Part shown: positions 1 to 7,734 of the stretch, piece after piece
How positions within the stretch are numbered: the stretch's first letter is position 1
Layout: every line of letters starts with the position of its first letter
Origin: Maritalea mobilis
GTDB lineage: Bacteria > Pseudomonadota > Alphaproteobacteria > Rhodobacterales > Rhodobacteraceae
Assembly: GCF_019800885.1 (NCBI RefSeq)
Contig: NZ_JAHVKE010000002.1
Span: 682,001-746,000 of the forward strand
Direction: 5' to 3'
DNA: 64,000 bases
Notes under the pieces: generated by a model
What the model was told of the DNA's origin: nothing
The model's input: only the letters and a program-made list of their open reading frames with translations
Databases searched by the model: none
Made by a program: the position numbers and the translations under genes

Positions 1-643
1 CGAAGCGGAAGGTCGCGGCCTCCAGCGCCGGGGCCTCGCCCCAGTAGTCGGCATAACGGGTCAGCTCCACTCGGTCGCCCTGCACCCATTCCGCGAACTG
101 GAACGGGCCGGTGCCCACCGGGTTGGTTGCGTTGGTCTCGGCGCTTTCGGGCGCCACGATCACCGCGTCGCCCCAGGCCATGTCGAACAGGAACGCGCCG
201 TCCGGCCCATCCAGCGTAACGGCGACGGTCGTGTCATCCACCGCCTCGACCGAGACGATATTCGCAAAGAGTGACGGCTGCGCGTTGGTGGAACCTTCGG
301 CACGCGCCCGGTCGAGCGAAAACACCACGTCTTCGGCCGTCATCGCGCTTCCATCATGGAAGGTGACGCCCTCGCGCAGGTTGAAGGTGTAGATCGTGCC
401 GTCCTCGGAAATCTCCCAGCTTTCGGCAAGGCCGGGCACGATCGAGCCGTCCGAGGCAAAGCGCGTCAGCCCTTCGAAGACGTTGGCATAGACCACTTCG
501 TCGATGGCGGCGGCCGCGCCGCCGGTCGGATCGAGGTTGGGCGGCTCAAGAACCATGCCGATGGTGATGTCGGTCTGTTGCGCAAGCGCGGCGCCTGCGG
601 TCAGCGCGAGGATCGCGGCGCCGGTGCGAAGCGAACGGATCAT
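1..643 (-). CDS. Peptide-type ABC transporter solute-binding protein (family 5), 3' part outside the window
   Basis: Periplasmic solute-binding protein of the DppA/OppA type, which captures peptides or similar solutes for an ABC importer. About 214 N-terminal codons are visible; the gene runs off the left edge. The start ATG at 643 begins a signal peptide (MIRSLRTG, then an Ala/Leu-rich stretch ending ALAQQ). Next come family-typical stretches: EPPNLDPTGG, VFEGLTRF, PGLAESWE and TFHDGSAMTAEDV, the usual order at the N terminus of SBP family 5. The permease and ATPase genes are not in view, so the substrate cannot be stated. Family assignment is firm; specificity is unknown. Confidence 0.88.
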   Translation of the reverse strand, partial: MIRSLRTGAAILALTAGAALAQQTDITIGMVLEPPNLDPTGGAAAAIDEVVYANVFEGLTRFASDGSIVPGLAESWEISEDGTIYTFNLREGVTFHDGSAMTAEDVVFSLDRARAEGSTNAQPSLFANIVSVEAVDDTTVAVTLDGPDGAFLFDMAWGDAVIVAPESAETNATNPVGTGPFQFAEWVQGDRVELTRYADYWGEAPALEAATFRF

Positions 644-831
644 TTTGTGCGTCTCTCCCTGTGATGGCACGTCGCCGCATATTGCCGCGCCGCGATGCAA
701 AAATCTTGGGGAAAATGCACCTTTTTGCGGCAGGCGACAGCACGAGGATTGTCGCAATTCTGTCATACCGTGACTCGGAGAGAGAATTCTGGGTTAAGCT
801 TTTCCTGCATCTGCATTGATTCGGGGGACAG

Positions 832-1029
832 ATGAGCGTGCCAAGATCCGAAGAGATCCTTGCTGTAGCCAAGGAAAACGTCGCCGCCTTCATTCGCGAT
901 CAGGCCAGCACACGGTCGCTGACGCCCATCATCCGGACCCTCAATGACGATCTGCTCAGCGGGGATGAAACGGCGCGCGACATGGCCGCACGCGCCCTCG
1001 CGCATCTCGGGTTCCTCGAACGCGCCTGA
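832..1029 (+). CDS. Small hypothetical protein, 65 aa
   Basis: Unrecognised small soluble protein starting MSVPRSEEIL. A purine-rich ribosome-binding site (GGGGGA) lies 4 bases before the ATG. The sequence is helical and amphipathic with no membrane segment or signal peptide, and its C-terminal half (RDMAARALAHLGF) could form a small helical bundle. It stands alone between the divergent solute-binding protein gene and the next membrane-protein gene. The good ribosome site and balanced composition make it a plausible real gene. Function unknown. Confidence 0.55.
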   Translation: MSVPRSEEILAVAKENVAAFIRDQASTRSLTPIIRTLNDDLLSGDETARDMAARALAHLGFLERA

Positions 1030-1211
1030 CCCGTCCGGCCCGCGTTTCCCTGACCATCCGCGCTTTTCCGCAGGTTGGCCAAGCCTCCTTTGCCGCGTTG
1101 GGTGCCTAAGCCTTCCGCCCCTGCGCCCGCATGACGCGACAGGCTGGCCCTGCCATTCCGCGAAAGAATCCCTTATATCAAGAGGGAACCCAACAAAGGG
1201 ACATCTCGCGG

Positions 1212-1472
1212 ATGCTGAACCTGGGGCGCTTGTCGATCATTCTGCTTGTCGGGCTGAGCGTGGTTTACCTGAGCCTCTATTTCTACCTGCGTGCGGGCGC
1301 GAAGATGCAGCTTGAAGAGGACTGGGTGATGGAAGGCCGCCCCGGCGACCGCGACGACTGGGTCGCCGAACGGCTTGAACCCCGCGCCGCCAGCCTGCGA
1401 AAATGGCTTGTCTTCCTCGTCTATGTCCTGCCCATCTGTGCCCTGAGTGTCACCGTGTACCTGACCAATTGA
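1212..1472 (+). CDS. Small two-helix inner-membrane protein, 86 aa
   Basis: Hypothetical membrane protein. The frame is open from an ATG at 1131, but I prefer the ATG at 1212 (MLNLGRLSII): the extra 27 residues are polar and unlike a leader, and AAAGGGA lies about 13 bases upstream of 1212. Two transmembrane helices are evident, about residues 4-23 (LGRLSIILLVGLSVVYLSLY) and 63-83 (VFLVYVLPICALSVTVYL), joined by an acidic loop (EEDWVMEGRPGDRDDW). It ends 12 bases before the DUF1523 gene, so the two are probably cotranscribed and may work together at the membrane. Function unknown. Confidence 0.7.
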   Translation: MLNLGRLSIILLVGLSVVYLSLYFYLRAGAKMQLEEDWVMEGRPGDRDDWVAERLEPRAASLRKWLVFLVYVLPICALSVTVYLTN

Positions 1473-1484
1473 AGGATCGTTCCC

Positions 1485-2090
1485 ATGCATTGGCCCCGGA
1501 TCATCTTCCTGTCCTTGCTGGCCCTCTTTCTCGGGGCGTTCCTGCATTACACGCTGCCCCAGCGCGACATCGTGCGTGTCACCGATACCGAGATCATCCG
1601 GCAGGATTTCTCGGGGTGGAATCGCCTGTTTTACGCGCAGGGCGATAGCGGCGGCGCCAACCCCGACAGCCGGGACTTGCGCCTGATCAATACGGTGCAG
1701 GCCGATGGCGACGTGATGGTTTTCCGCAACGAGGACACAGGCTTCGGCTGGCCGCCCTATTTCAAGCTCGACAGCGCCGACCTGCAGGCCGAGGCGGCAA
1801 ACCTCGTCTCCGATTCCGAGACCCCGCGCTGGGTCGCCGTCACCCATTACGGCTGGCGGTCGCGGCTGCTCACCACCTATCCCAACGCGATCAGCATGCG
1901 CGAGGTCGACGGCCCCGACGTGACCCTGGTCCCCTGGCTCAACATCGTGATCCTGCTCGTCTTCGCCGGGGTCCTCTTTATGGCCTGGCGGATCTGGGAA
2001 CGGTTCGAGGACCGGGTCATCGTTCCCATCGCCGACCGCACCGCCGTGCGTTGGGCCAAGCTGAAGGATTGGGCGGCGGGTCGCGGCTGA
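1485..2090 (+). CDS. DUF1523 family membrane protein
   Basis: A 201-residue protein of the DUF1523 family, known mainly from Rhodobacteraceae. An N-terminal hydrophobic segment (about residues 5-22) may be an uncleaved signal anchor. It is followed by a periplasmic region of about 130 residues containing the conserved-looking stretch RDIVRVTDTEIIRQD, and a second transmembrane helix near residues 148-168 (WLNIVILLVFAGVLFMAW). The basic C-terminal tail would then be cytoplasmic. It follows the two-helix protein by 12 bases. No biochemical role is established for the family. Confidence 0.8.
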   Translation: MHWPRIIFLSLLALFLGAFLHYTLPQRDIVRVTDTEIIRQDFSGWNRLFYAQGDSGGANPDSRDLRLINTVQADGDVMVFRNEDTGFGWPPYFKLDSADLQAEAANLVSDSETPRWVAVTHYGWRSRLLTTYPNAISMREVDGPDVTLVPWLNIVILLVFAGVLFMAWRIWERFEDRVIVPIADRTAVRWAKLKDWAAGRG

Positions 2091-2104
2091 TCCCGCCCCA
2101 TCGC

Positions 2105-2157
2105 ATCTTTATCCTTCAAATATGCAGACCAGCGCCGAAAGGGGCTCAATGCCCCTT
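2105..2157 (+). terminator. 3'-end element: AT-rich box followed by a terminator-like hairpin
   Basis: Fourteen bases after the DUF1523 stop lies a 22-bp box (2105-2126, ATCTTTATCC then TTCAAATATGCA). It is followed by a hairpin with stem AAGGGGC (2139-2145), loop TCAAT and GCCCCTT (2151-2157), then a short T-run downstream (GCGCTTTTTC). A second GC-rich hairpin (CGCGGC/GCCGCG) follows near 2177-2191. Probable transcription end for the membrane-protein pair. A near-identical box occurs at 37103-37125 in the same position relative to another gene. Confidence 0.6.
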
Positions 2158-2209
2158 GAGGCGCTTTTTCGGGCGACGCGGCGAAGCCGCGGCGCAATCC
2201 CTCTCACCG

Positions 2210-4558
2210 TCACTCGCCGTAAGGCACCCAGATCGTCTTCACTTCGGTCGCGGCCTCGAGGAAGGCACGCCCCTCCCCATCGCCGCCCAGCCAATCGGGG
2301 TTGCCCTCGGGCGCCCAGACCCGCTTGAGGTTCCCGGCCGAGGCGGCGTCGATCATCGCCTGATCCGAGGCCGAGAAGTTCCACAGCGCGTCCACCTCAA
2401 GATGCCCGGCCAGCGCCGGGGCAAGATCGGCCGGGTCGCCCGTCACGATATTCACCACACCGCCCGGCACGTCCGACGTATCGAGCACCTGGTACAGGTC
2501 CGTCGCGGCCAGCGGGTAGGGGGATGAGGGCACCAGCACCACGCGGTTGCCCATCGCGATGGCGGGCGCGATCAGCGACACGGCCCCGAGCAGCGGCGCC
2601 TCTTCCGGGGCCAGCGCCCCGATGATGCCCACGGGCTCGCGCATGGCCATCGCCACGCCCCGGATCGGCACCGATTTCACACCGCCGTCAAACTTGTCCG
2701 CCCAGGCCGCGTAGGTGAAAAGCCGCGCGATCGAGGCATCGACCTCGGCGTCGGCTCTGGCCGCGCTGGTCGCGGTCAGGGCGCGCAGGCGCGCGGCGAA
2801 CTCGTCCGCGCGGGCCGACAGGTTCTCGGCGATGTAGTACAGGATCTGCGCGCGCAGATGCCCGGTGGTCCTGGACCAGCCGGCAGCCCCGCGCGCGGCC
2901 TCGACCGCGTTGCGAATGTCCTTGCGGTTGCCCAGCCCCACATGGCCCAGCAATTGCCCGCGCTTTGACCAGACGGGCCGCGAATAGCCGCTGTCGGGCC
3001 GCGCCTGCTTGCCGCCGACATACATCTTGGCGGTGCGGTCCAGCCCCGGTGCCTCGACCGTGTCGGGGGCGGGGACCGGCTCGATCGGCTTGCGCGGGGT
3101 CAGTTTCGCCTTGGGTTTCAGGTAGGCCGACAGCCCCTCCCACCCGCCTTCGCGGCCAAAGCCCGACTCCCGCACCCCGCCAAAGGGGGCGGCGGCGTCG
3201 AACAGGTTGGTGGCGTTCACCCAGACCACGCCAGCGGCCAGTTTCGGCGCGATGTCGAGGGCGAGGTTCAGGTTCTCGCTCCAGACCGTCGCGGCCAGCC
3301 CGTAGCGCGTGTTATTGGCCAACTCCACCGCCTCAGACGGCGTGCGGAAGGTGGTGGAGACGAGCACGGGCCCGAAGATTTCGTCCTGCATCAGCGGCGC
3401 GGCGGGGCTGAGCCCGGTGATCAGCGTCGGCGGATAGAAACAGCCCTGCTCGGGCATCGCCACCTGCGCGCGATACACCTCGCCTTCGGTATTGGCCCCC
3501 ACCATCCGCGTGATCGCCTGGTGCTGGACCGGGTCCACCAGCGCACCCACGTCGATGCATTTGTCCAGCGGATCGCCCACGCGCAGCTTGTCCATCCGCG
3601 CCTTCAGCCGCGCGTGGAAATCCTCGGCGATGCCTTCCTGCACCAACAGGCGCGAGCCCGCGCAGCAGACCTGCCCCTGGTTGAACCAGATGGCGTCGAC
3701 CAGCCCCTCGATGGCTGAATCGATATCGGCGTCGTCGAAGACGATGTAGGGGGATTTCCCGCCCAACTCCAAGGTCAGGGATTTGCCCGATCCCGCGGTC
3801 GCCTCGCGGATGCGGCGGCCCACGGCGGTCGATCCGGTAAAGGCGATCTTGGCCACGTCCGGGTGGGTGACCAGCGACTCGCCTGTCGCGCCGTCGCCGG
3901 TGACGATGTTCACGACGCCCTTGGGCAACCCCGCCTCGCGGCAGATATCGGCGAACAGGAGCGCCGTCAGCGAGGTATATTCGGCCGGTTTCAGAACCAC
4001 CGTGTTCCCTGCGGCCAAGGCAGGTGCGATCTTCCACGCCAGCATCAGCAGCGGAAAGTTCCACGGGATGATCTGACCGCAGACACCCAGCGGCGCATGG
4101 CCGGGCATCTCGCTGTCCATCAACTGCGCCAGGCCTGCGTGGTAGTAGAAATGCCGCTGCGCCAGCGGCACGTCGATATCGCGGCTTTCGCGGATCGGCT
4201 TGCCGTTATCGAGCGTCTCCAGAACCGCGAAAAGCCGGGCGTGTTTCTGCAACAGCCGCGCCAGCGCGTAGAGGTATTTCGCCCGCGCGTGGCCCGGCAG
4301 TTTCGACCATTTCGGAAAGGCCTTGGCCGCGGCGGCGACCGCGACCTCGACGTCATGGGCGCTGCCCTGTGTGAGCCGCGCAATCTCCTCGCCGGTCGCC
4401 GGGTTCTTCGCGGCGAATCCCTGCCCGGCATCGGTGAACGCACCATTGATGAAATGCCCGAAATCGGGGCCGCGCGTGGCGATCCAGTCGCGCGCCTCCG
4501 CGTCGCTTTCGGGCGCGGGGCCATACTCCATCGAGTCGAAGATTTCGCGGGTCGTCAT
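2210..4558 (-). CDS. Tandem-domain NAD(P)-dependent aldehyde dehydrogenase, 782 aa
   Basis: Oxidises an aldehyde to the acid with NAD(P)+. Residues about 35-485 form a full ALDH domain: NAD-binding PWNFPLLM (about 165-172), general-base Glu264 in LELGGKSP, catalytic Cys298 in FNQGQVCCAGSR, and the C-terminal ESGFGREGG motif. Residues about 510-760 repeat the ALDH N-terminal/NAD-binding fold (EPVGIIGALAPEEAPLL, VPGGVVNIVTGD) but stop before any catalytic-cysteine lobe, so the second half looks non-catalytic. Its ATG is one base after the stop of the small membrane protein downstream of deoC, so the three form an operon. The likely physiological substrate is acetaldehyde from DeoC, by inference from context only. 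Confidence 0.88.
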   Translation of the reverse strand: MTTREIFDSMEYGPAPESDAEARDWIATRGPDFGHFINGAFTDAGQGFAAKNPATGEEIARLTQGSAHDVEVAVAAAAKAFPKWSKLPGHARAKYLYALARLLQKHARLFAVLETLDNGKPIRESRDIDVPLAQRHFYYHAGLAQLMDSEMPGHAPLGVCGQIIPWNFPLLMLAWKIAPALAAGNTVVLKPAEYTSLTALLFADICREAGLPKGVVNIVTGDGATGESLVTHPDVAKIAFTGSTAVGRRIREATAGSGKSLTLELGGKSPYIVFDDADIDSAIEGLVDAIWFNQGQVCCAGSRLLVQEGIAEDFHARLKARMDKLRVGDPLDKCIDVGALVDPVQHQAITRMVGANTEGEVYRAQVAMPEQGCFYPPTLITGLSPAAPLMQDEIFGPVLVSTTFRTPSEAVELANNTRYGLAATVWSENLNLALDIAPKLAAGVVWVNATNLFDAAAPFGGVRESGFGREGGWEGLSAYLKPKAKLTPRKPIEPVPAPDTVEAPGLDRTAKMYVGGKQARPDSGYSRPVWSKRGQLLGHVGLGNRKDIRNAVEAARGAAGWSRTTGHLRAQILYYIAENLSARADEFAARLRALTATSAARADAEVDASIARLFTYAAWADKFDGGVKSVPIRGVAMAMREPVGIIGALAPEEAPLLGAVSLIAPAIAMGNRVVLVPSSPYPLAATDLYQVLDTSDVPGGVVNIVTGDPADLAPALAGHLEVDALWNFSASDQAMIDAASAGNLKRVWAPEGNPDWLGGDGEGRAFLEAATEVKTIWVPYGE

Positions 4559-4559
4559 G

Positions 4560-4841
4560 TCATGGTCCCCTGAAGAGGATGATGAAGATCACGGCGGCGA
4601 GGATCACCACCGCAGCCCCTTTGCGGATCCGGGCGCGCTGCGCGATGGCGGCATGGGCGCGCAGATCCTCGGGGTAGTCGGCATTGGCGCGCGACAGCGC
4701 GTAGAGATCGGAAAACCGCTGGCGTTGGGACTCCGTCAGCCCGGCTTCCGAGGTGCGCTCCTTCCGGTGCTCGGACAGGCCCATCCAGATCACGTAGATC
4801 GTCATGATCAGCAGAACGATGGTATTGAAACTGATCGTCAT
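4560..4841 (-). CDS. Small membrane protein between deoC and the aldehyde dehydrogenase gene, 93 aa
   Basis: Unrecognised protein with two predicted membrane helices, at the N terminus (about residues 4-22, FNTIVLLIMTIYVIWMG) and at the extreme C terminus (about 73-90, KGAAVVILAAVIFIILF). The roughly 50-residue linker is charged and helical (GLTESQRQRFSDLYALSRAN). It starts 27 bases after deoC and ends one base before the aldehyde dehydrogenase start, so it is embedded in that operon. No function can be assigned; membrane topology suggests both ends in the bilayer with a cytoplasmic or periplasmic helical loop. Confidence 0.75.
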   Translation of the reverse strand: MTISFNTIVLLIMTIYVIWMGLSEHRKERTSEAGLTESQRQRFSDLYALSRANADYPEDLRAHAAIAQRARIRKGAAVVILAAVIFIILFRGP

Positions 4842-4868
4842 GGTCTGGCCCGGTCCACTCTGCCCCGC

Positions 4869-5882
4869 TCATCCCATCGGATGCCGGTAGCTGGCCGAAT
4901 ACTGGCCCGTCACGTGATGTTCCAACTGCCGCTCGATATCGCCAAGAAGCGACGACGCGCCGAAGCGGAACAGGTCGGGCCGCAGCCAACGGTCGCCCAG
5001 TTCTTCCTTGATCATGCTCAGGTAGACCAGCGCGTCCTTGGCCTTGGAGATACCGCCCGCGGGCTTGTAGCCCACCTTGAACCCGGTCGCGGCCTCGTAG
5101 GCGCGGATGGCTCGGATCATGGTCAGCGTCACGGGCAGGGTCGCGTTCACGCTTTCTTTGCCGGTCGAGGTCTTGATGAAATCGGCCCCGGCCATCATGC
5201 AGACCAGCGACGCGCGGGCGACATTCCGCAACGTCCCCAACTCGCCCGTGGCAAGGATGGCTTTGACATGCGCCTCGCCGCAGGCGGCCCGAAACTCGGC
5301 CATTTCATCGTAGAGCGCCTGCCAGTTCCCGGTCAGGACATGGCGGCGGGAAATCACGATGTCGATCTCTTTCGCGCCGGCCTTCACGCTTTCTTCGATC
5401 TCTTTTACCCGCAGGTGATAGGGCGACAAACCGGCGGGAAACCCGGTGGAGACGGCAGCGACGGGAATGCCGGTGCCCTCCAGCGCCTCGACCGCTGTCG
5501 GCACCATCTCGTGATAGACGCAAACCGCGCCGGTGGTGAGGGCAGGCAGGCCAAGCGCGTCGAGGATATCGGCGCGCACCGGTTGGCGGGCCTTGGCGCA
5601 GAGGCGCCGCACCCGGCCCGGCGTATCGTCGCCCGCCAGCGTCGTCAGGTCGATCAGCGTGACCGCGCGGGCCAGCCACGCGGCCTGATAGGCCTTTTTC
5701 ACGCTGCGGCGGCCGGGCAGGGTGGCCGCACGGCGTTCGATGGCCGAGGTATTGGCCTGCACCCGCGCCACCCAGTCGAGGTCCAGCCCCGTGCCCGCGT
5801 TTCGCGGCAGGTGAAGTTGCGGCAACTGGTCGGACGGGGCGGTCCGCACGCTGGCCTCCGTGGCGGTCTGGGCTTCGGTCAT
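4869..5882 (-). CDS. deoC: Deoxyribose-phosphate aldolase, long form
   Basis: Cleaves 2-deoxy-D-ribose 5-phosphate to glyceraldehyde 3-phosphate and acetaldehyde in deoxynucleoside catabolism. The class I aldolase barrel is clear: the Schiff-base lysine lies in FIKTSTGK, the second lysine in GYKPAGGISK, and the conserved Asp in AKEIDIVISR. At 337 residues it is the long form with an N-terminal extension of about 80 residues, longer than the E. coli enzyme (about 259). First gene of the operon with the small membrane protein and the aldehyde dehydrogenase. A 16-bp palindrome 65 bases upstream of the start is a candidate operator. deoD lies elsewhere in this window. Confidence 0.95.
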   Translation of the reverse strand: MTEAQTATEASVRTAPSDQLPQLHLPRNAGTGLDLDWVARVQANTSAIERRAATLPGRRSVKKAYQAAWLARAVTLIDLTTLAGDDTPGRVRRLCAKARQPVRADILDALGLPALTTGAVCVYHEMVPTAVEALEGTGIPVAAVSTGFPAGLSPYHLRVKEIEESVKAGAKEIDIVISRRHVLTGNWQALYDEMAEFRAACGEAHVKAILATGELGTLRNVARASLVCMMAGADFIKTSTGKESVNATLPVTLTMIRAIRAYEAATGFKVGYKPAGGISKAKDALVYLSMIKEELGDRWLRPDLFRFGASSLLGDIERQLEHHVTGQYSASYRHPMG

Positions 5883-5946
5883 CTGGTGTCGCGCAGGCTG
5901 GGAAGTGTCGGCGAAAGCGTGTCACGGGTGGCCTGCGAAGGCAAGC

Positions 5947-5962
5947 TTGACCAAACGGTCAA
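5947..5962. promoter_or_regulatory. Candidate operator upstream of deoC
   Basis: Perfect inverted repeat TTGACC-AAAC-GGTCAA, centred about 72 bases upstream of the deoC start. Size and symmetry resemble operators of TetR-type dimeric regulators. On the minus strand the first half-site could double as a -35 element (TTGACC), although no convincing -10 follows at 16-18 bases. Direct observation of the palindrome is certain; the regulator is unknown. Confidence 0.5.
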
Positions 5963-6233
5963 ATTTCGGCGCGGGGCGCCCCGTCCGGCAGGGACGGCGC
6001 CCAAGATCAGGTCTCGATCAGGCGGGCAATCGGCACCTCGAACCGGGTCGTGACCGCGTTCAGCGCGCAATCGATTGGTGCCCGAACCCGCGGCCTGCAG
6101 ACGCAGCGACCGCCGGTCTGCCCTGCTCACGTCCCGCGAGCCGAAGGTCTCGGGTTTCTGCCCCGCACCTCCTCTCGCCACGGCTTGCGCAAAGCAGCAG
6201 TCGCAACGCCTCTGCAGATGGACCGAACGAAAA
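5963..6233. other. Intergenic stretch without a supported gene
   Basis: The full gap between deoC and ccrA is about 435 bases (5883-6317). Apart from the palindrome at 5947-5962 and the ccrA terminators at 6234-6298, I find no ORF with a start, ribosome site and protein-like composition. An Arg/Gly-rich minus-strand frame from 6181 and a short open frame ending with a TGA at 6007-6009 look like chance. Confidence 0.5.
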
Positions 6234-6298
6234 CGCCCCGCGCCGTGGTGAGGATATCGGCGCGGGGCGGGAATAACGCCGCCGGTGAGGGGCGGCGT
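6234..6298 (-). terminator. Tandem terminator hairpins after ccrA
   Basis: Two consecutive hairpins just beyond the ccrA stop, read on the minus strand. The nearer one is an 8-bp stem ACGCCGCC/GGCGGCGT (6276-6283 with 6291-6298). The farther one is a 12-bp stem CGCCCCGCGCCG/CGGCGCGGGGCG (6234-6245 with 6258-6269), followed on the minus strand by TTTTCG. The second has the shape of an intrinsic terminator. Confidence 0.75.
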
Positions 6299-6317
6299 AT
6301 TCGGTGTTCAGACGGTG

Positions 6318-7613
6318 TCAGAGTTTGGTAGGCCCAGCCTCCAGCACGTCTTCCAGCGTGCGCAGCCCGGTGCGCGGCGCTTGCACGAGGACGGACATGT
6401 TCCCCGGCTTGTGCTCGTTGCGATACATCTTGGTATGCGCGTCGGGCAGTTCCGACCAGGGGAAGACCTCGGACATGCACGGGTCGAGGCGGCGCTCCAC
6501 CATCAGCTTGTTGGCGGCGGCGGCCTGTTTCAGATGCGCGAAGTGGCTGCCCTGCAAACGCTTCTGGTGCATCCACATGTAGCGCACGTCGAAGGTGCAG
6601 TTGAACCCGGTGGTGCCGGCGCAGATCACGACCATGCCGCCCTTCTTGCAGACCAGCGTCGAGACCGGGAAGGTCGTCTCGCCCGGGTGTTCGAAGACGA
6701 TGTCGACATTGTTGCCCTTGCCGGTGATGTCCCAGATCGCCTTGCCGAACTTGCGCGCCTCGGTGAACCATTCCTTGTATTCGGGCGTGTTCACGGTGGG
6801 CAGCTGGCCCCAGCAGTTGAAATCCTTGCGGTTGATCACGCCCTTGGCGCCAAGGCCCATGACGAAATCGCGCTTGTCCTCGTCCGAGATCACGCCGATG
6901 GCGTTGGCCCCGGCCGTGTTGATCAGCTGGATCGCGTAGGAGCCAAGGCCGCCCGACGCGCCCCAGACCAGCACGTTCATGCCGGGCTTCAGCTCATGCG
7001 GATGGTGGCCGAACAGCATCCGGTAGGCGGTGGCCAGCGTCAGGGTGTAGCAGGCGCTTTCCTCCCAGGTCAGGTGCTTGGGGCGCGTCATCAATTGCTG
7101 CGCCTGCACACGGGTGAACTGCGAGAACGAGCCGTCCGGCGTCTCGTAGCCCCAGATCCGCTGGCTGGGCGAATACATCGGGTCGCCGCCGTTGCATTCC
7201 TCGTCGTCGCCATCGTCCTGGTTGCAGTGGATCACGACCTCGTCGCCCACCTTCCAGTTCTTCACCTTGTCGCCCACGGCCCAGACGATCCCCGAGGCAT
7301 CGGAGCCCGCGATGTGATAGTCGGCGCCGTGCCCGTCGAAGGGGCTGATCGGCTTGCCCAAACCGGCCCAGACGCCGTTGTAGTTCACGCCCGCGGCCAT
7401 CACGAGAACCAGCACCTCGTGGCTGTCGATCTTGGGGGTCTCCACCACCTCGACCTGGAAGGCCTCGTGCGGTTCTCCATGGCGTTCGCGACGGATCGCC
7501 CAGGCGTACATCTGTGCCGGGACATGGCCCATCGGGGGCATTTCGCCCATCTCGTAAAGGTCTTTCTTGGGTGCGTCGTACTCGGCAGTCGCCGGGTTGC
7601 TGTCGAGTGCCAT
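6318..7613 (-). CDS. ccrA: Crotonyl-CoA carboxylase/reductase
   Basis: Key enzyme of the ethylmalonyl-CoA pathway: reductive carboxylation of crotonyl-CoA with NADPH and CO2 to ethylmalonyl-CoA. It belongs to the zinc-free medium-chain dehydrogenase/reductase superfamily: N-terminal GroES-like domain, then the Rossmann signature WGASGGLGSYAIQL and the CCR-typical WAIRRERHGEPHEAFQVE start region. The frame is open to 7757, but the ATG at 7613 has a strong site (GGAGGAG, 9 bases upstream) and gives 431 residues, the family length. It is a single-gene unit ending in tandem terminators. A 15-bp box at 7689-7703, repeated upstream of mcl2, is likely regulatory. Confidence 0.96.
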   Translation of the reverse strand: MALDSNPATAEYDAPKKDLYEMGEMPPMGHVPAQMYAWAIRRERHGEPHEAFQVEVVETPKIDSHEVLVLVMAAGVNYNGVWAGLGKPISPFDGHGADYHIAGSDASGIVWAVGDKVKNWKVGDEVVIHCNQDDGDDEECNGGDPMYSPSQRIWGYETPDGSFSQFTRVQAQQLMTRPKHLTWEESACYTLTLATAYRMLFGHHPHELKPGMNVLVWGASGGLGSYAIQLINTAGANAIGVISDEDKRDFVMGLGAKGVINRKDFNCWGQLPTVNTPEYKEWFTEARKFGKAIWDITGKGNNVDIVFEHPGETTFPVSTLVCKKGGMVVICAGTTGFNCTFDVRYMWMHQKRLQGSHFAHLKQAAAANKLMVERRLDPCMSEVFPWSELPDAHTKMYRNEHKPGNMSVLVQAPRTGLRTLEDVLEAGPTKL

Positions 7614-7688
7614 GGGCGGGCCTCCTCCGTTTCCACGGCGATGCCGCAACGCGGAATCGCCTTCTTGCTGTTGCAGAAAGACATAGAG

Positions 7689-7703
7689 ATGGCCGCGCAA
7701 CAA
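7689..7703 (-). promoter_or_regulatory. 15-bp box upstream of ccrA, shared with the mcl2 promoter
   Basis: Minus-strand TTGTTGCGCGGCCAT, 76-90 bases upstream of the ccrA start. The identical 15-mer lies on the plus strand at 22408-22422, upstream of mcl2. Flanking DNA has further TTGC repeats (minus strand TTTGCTTTGTTGC, plus strand TTGCTGTTGC near 7664-7673). Both genes belong to the ethylmalonyl-CoA pathway, so a common activator or repressor site is the simplest reading. Confidence 0.55.
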
Positions 7704-7734
7704 AGCAAACAGGAAAATGCGGTTTCGTGAAATA

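Noticed and set aside
5879-6181. Minus-strand frame of 100 codons and a short open stretch ending at 6007 in the deoC-ccrA gap
   Set aside because: Arg/Gly/Pro-rich product, no ribosome site, overlap with the probable deoC promoter and palindrome; the short stretch lacks a usable start codon.
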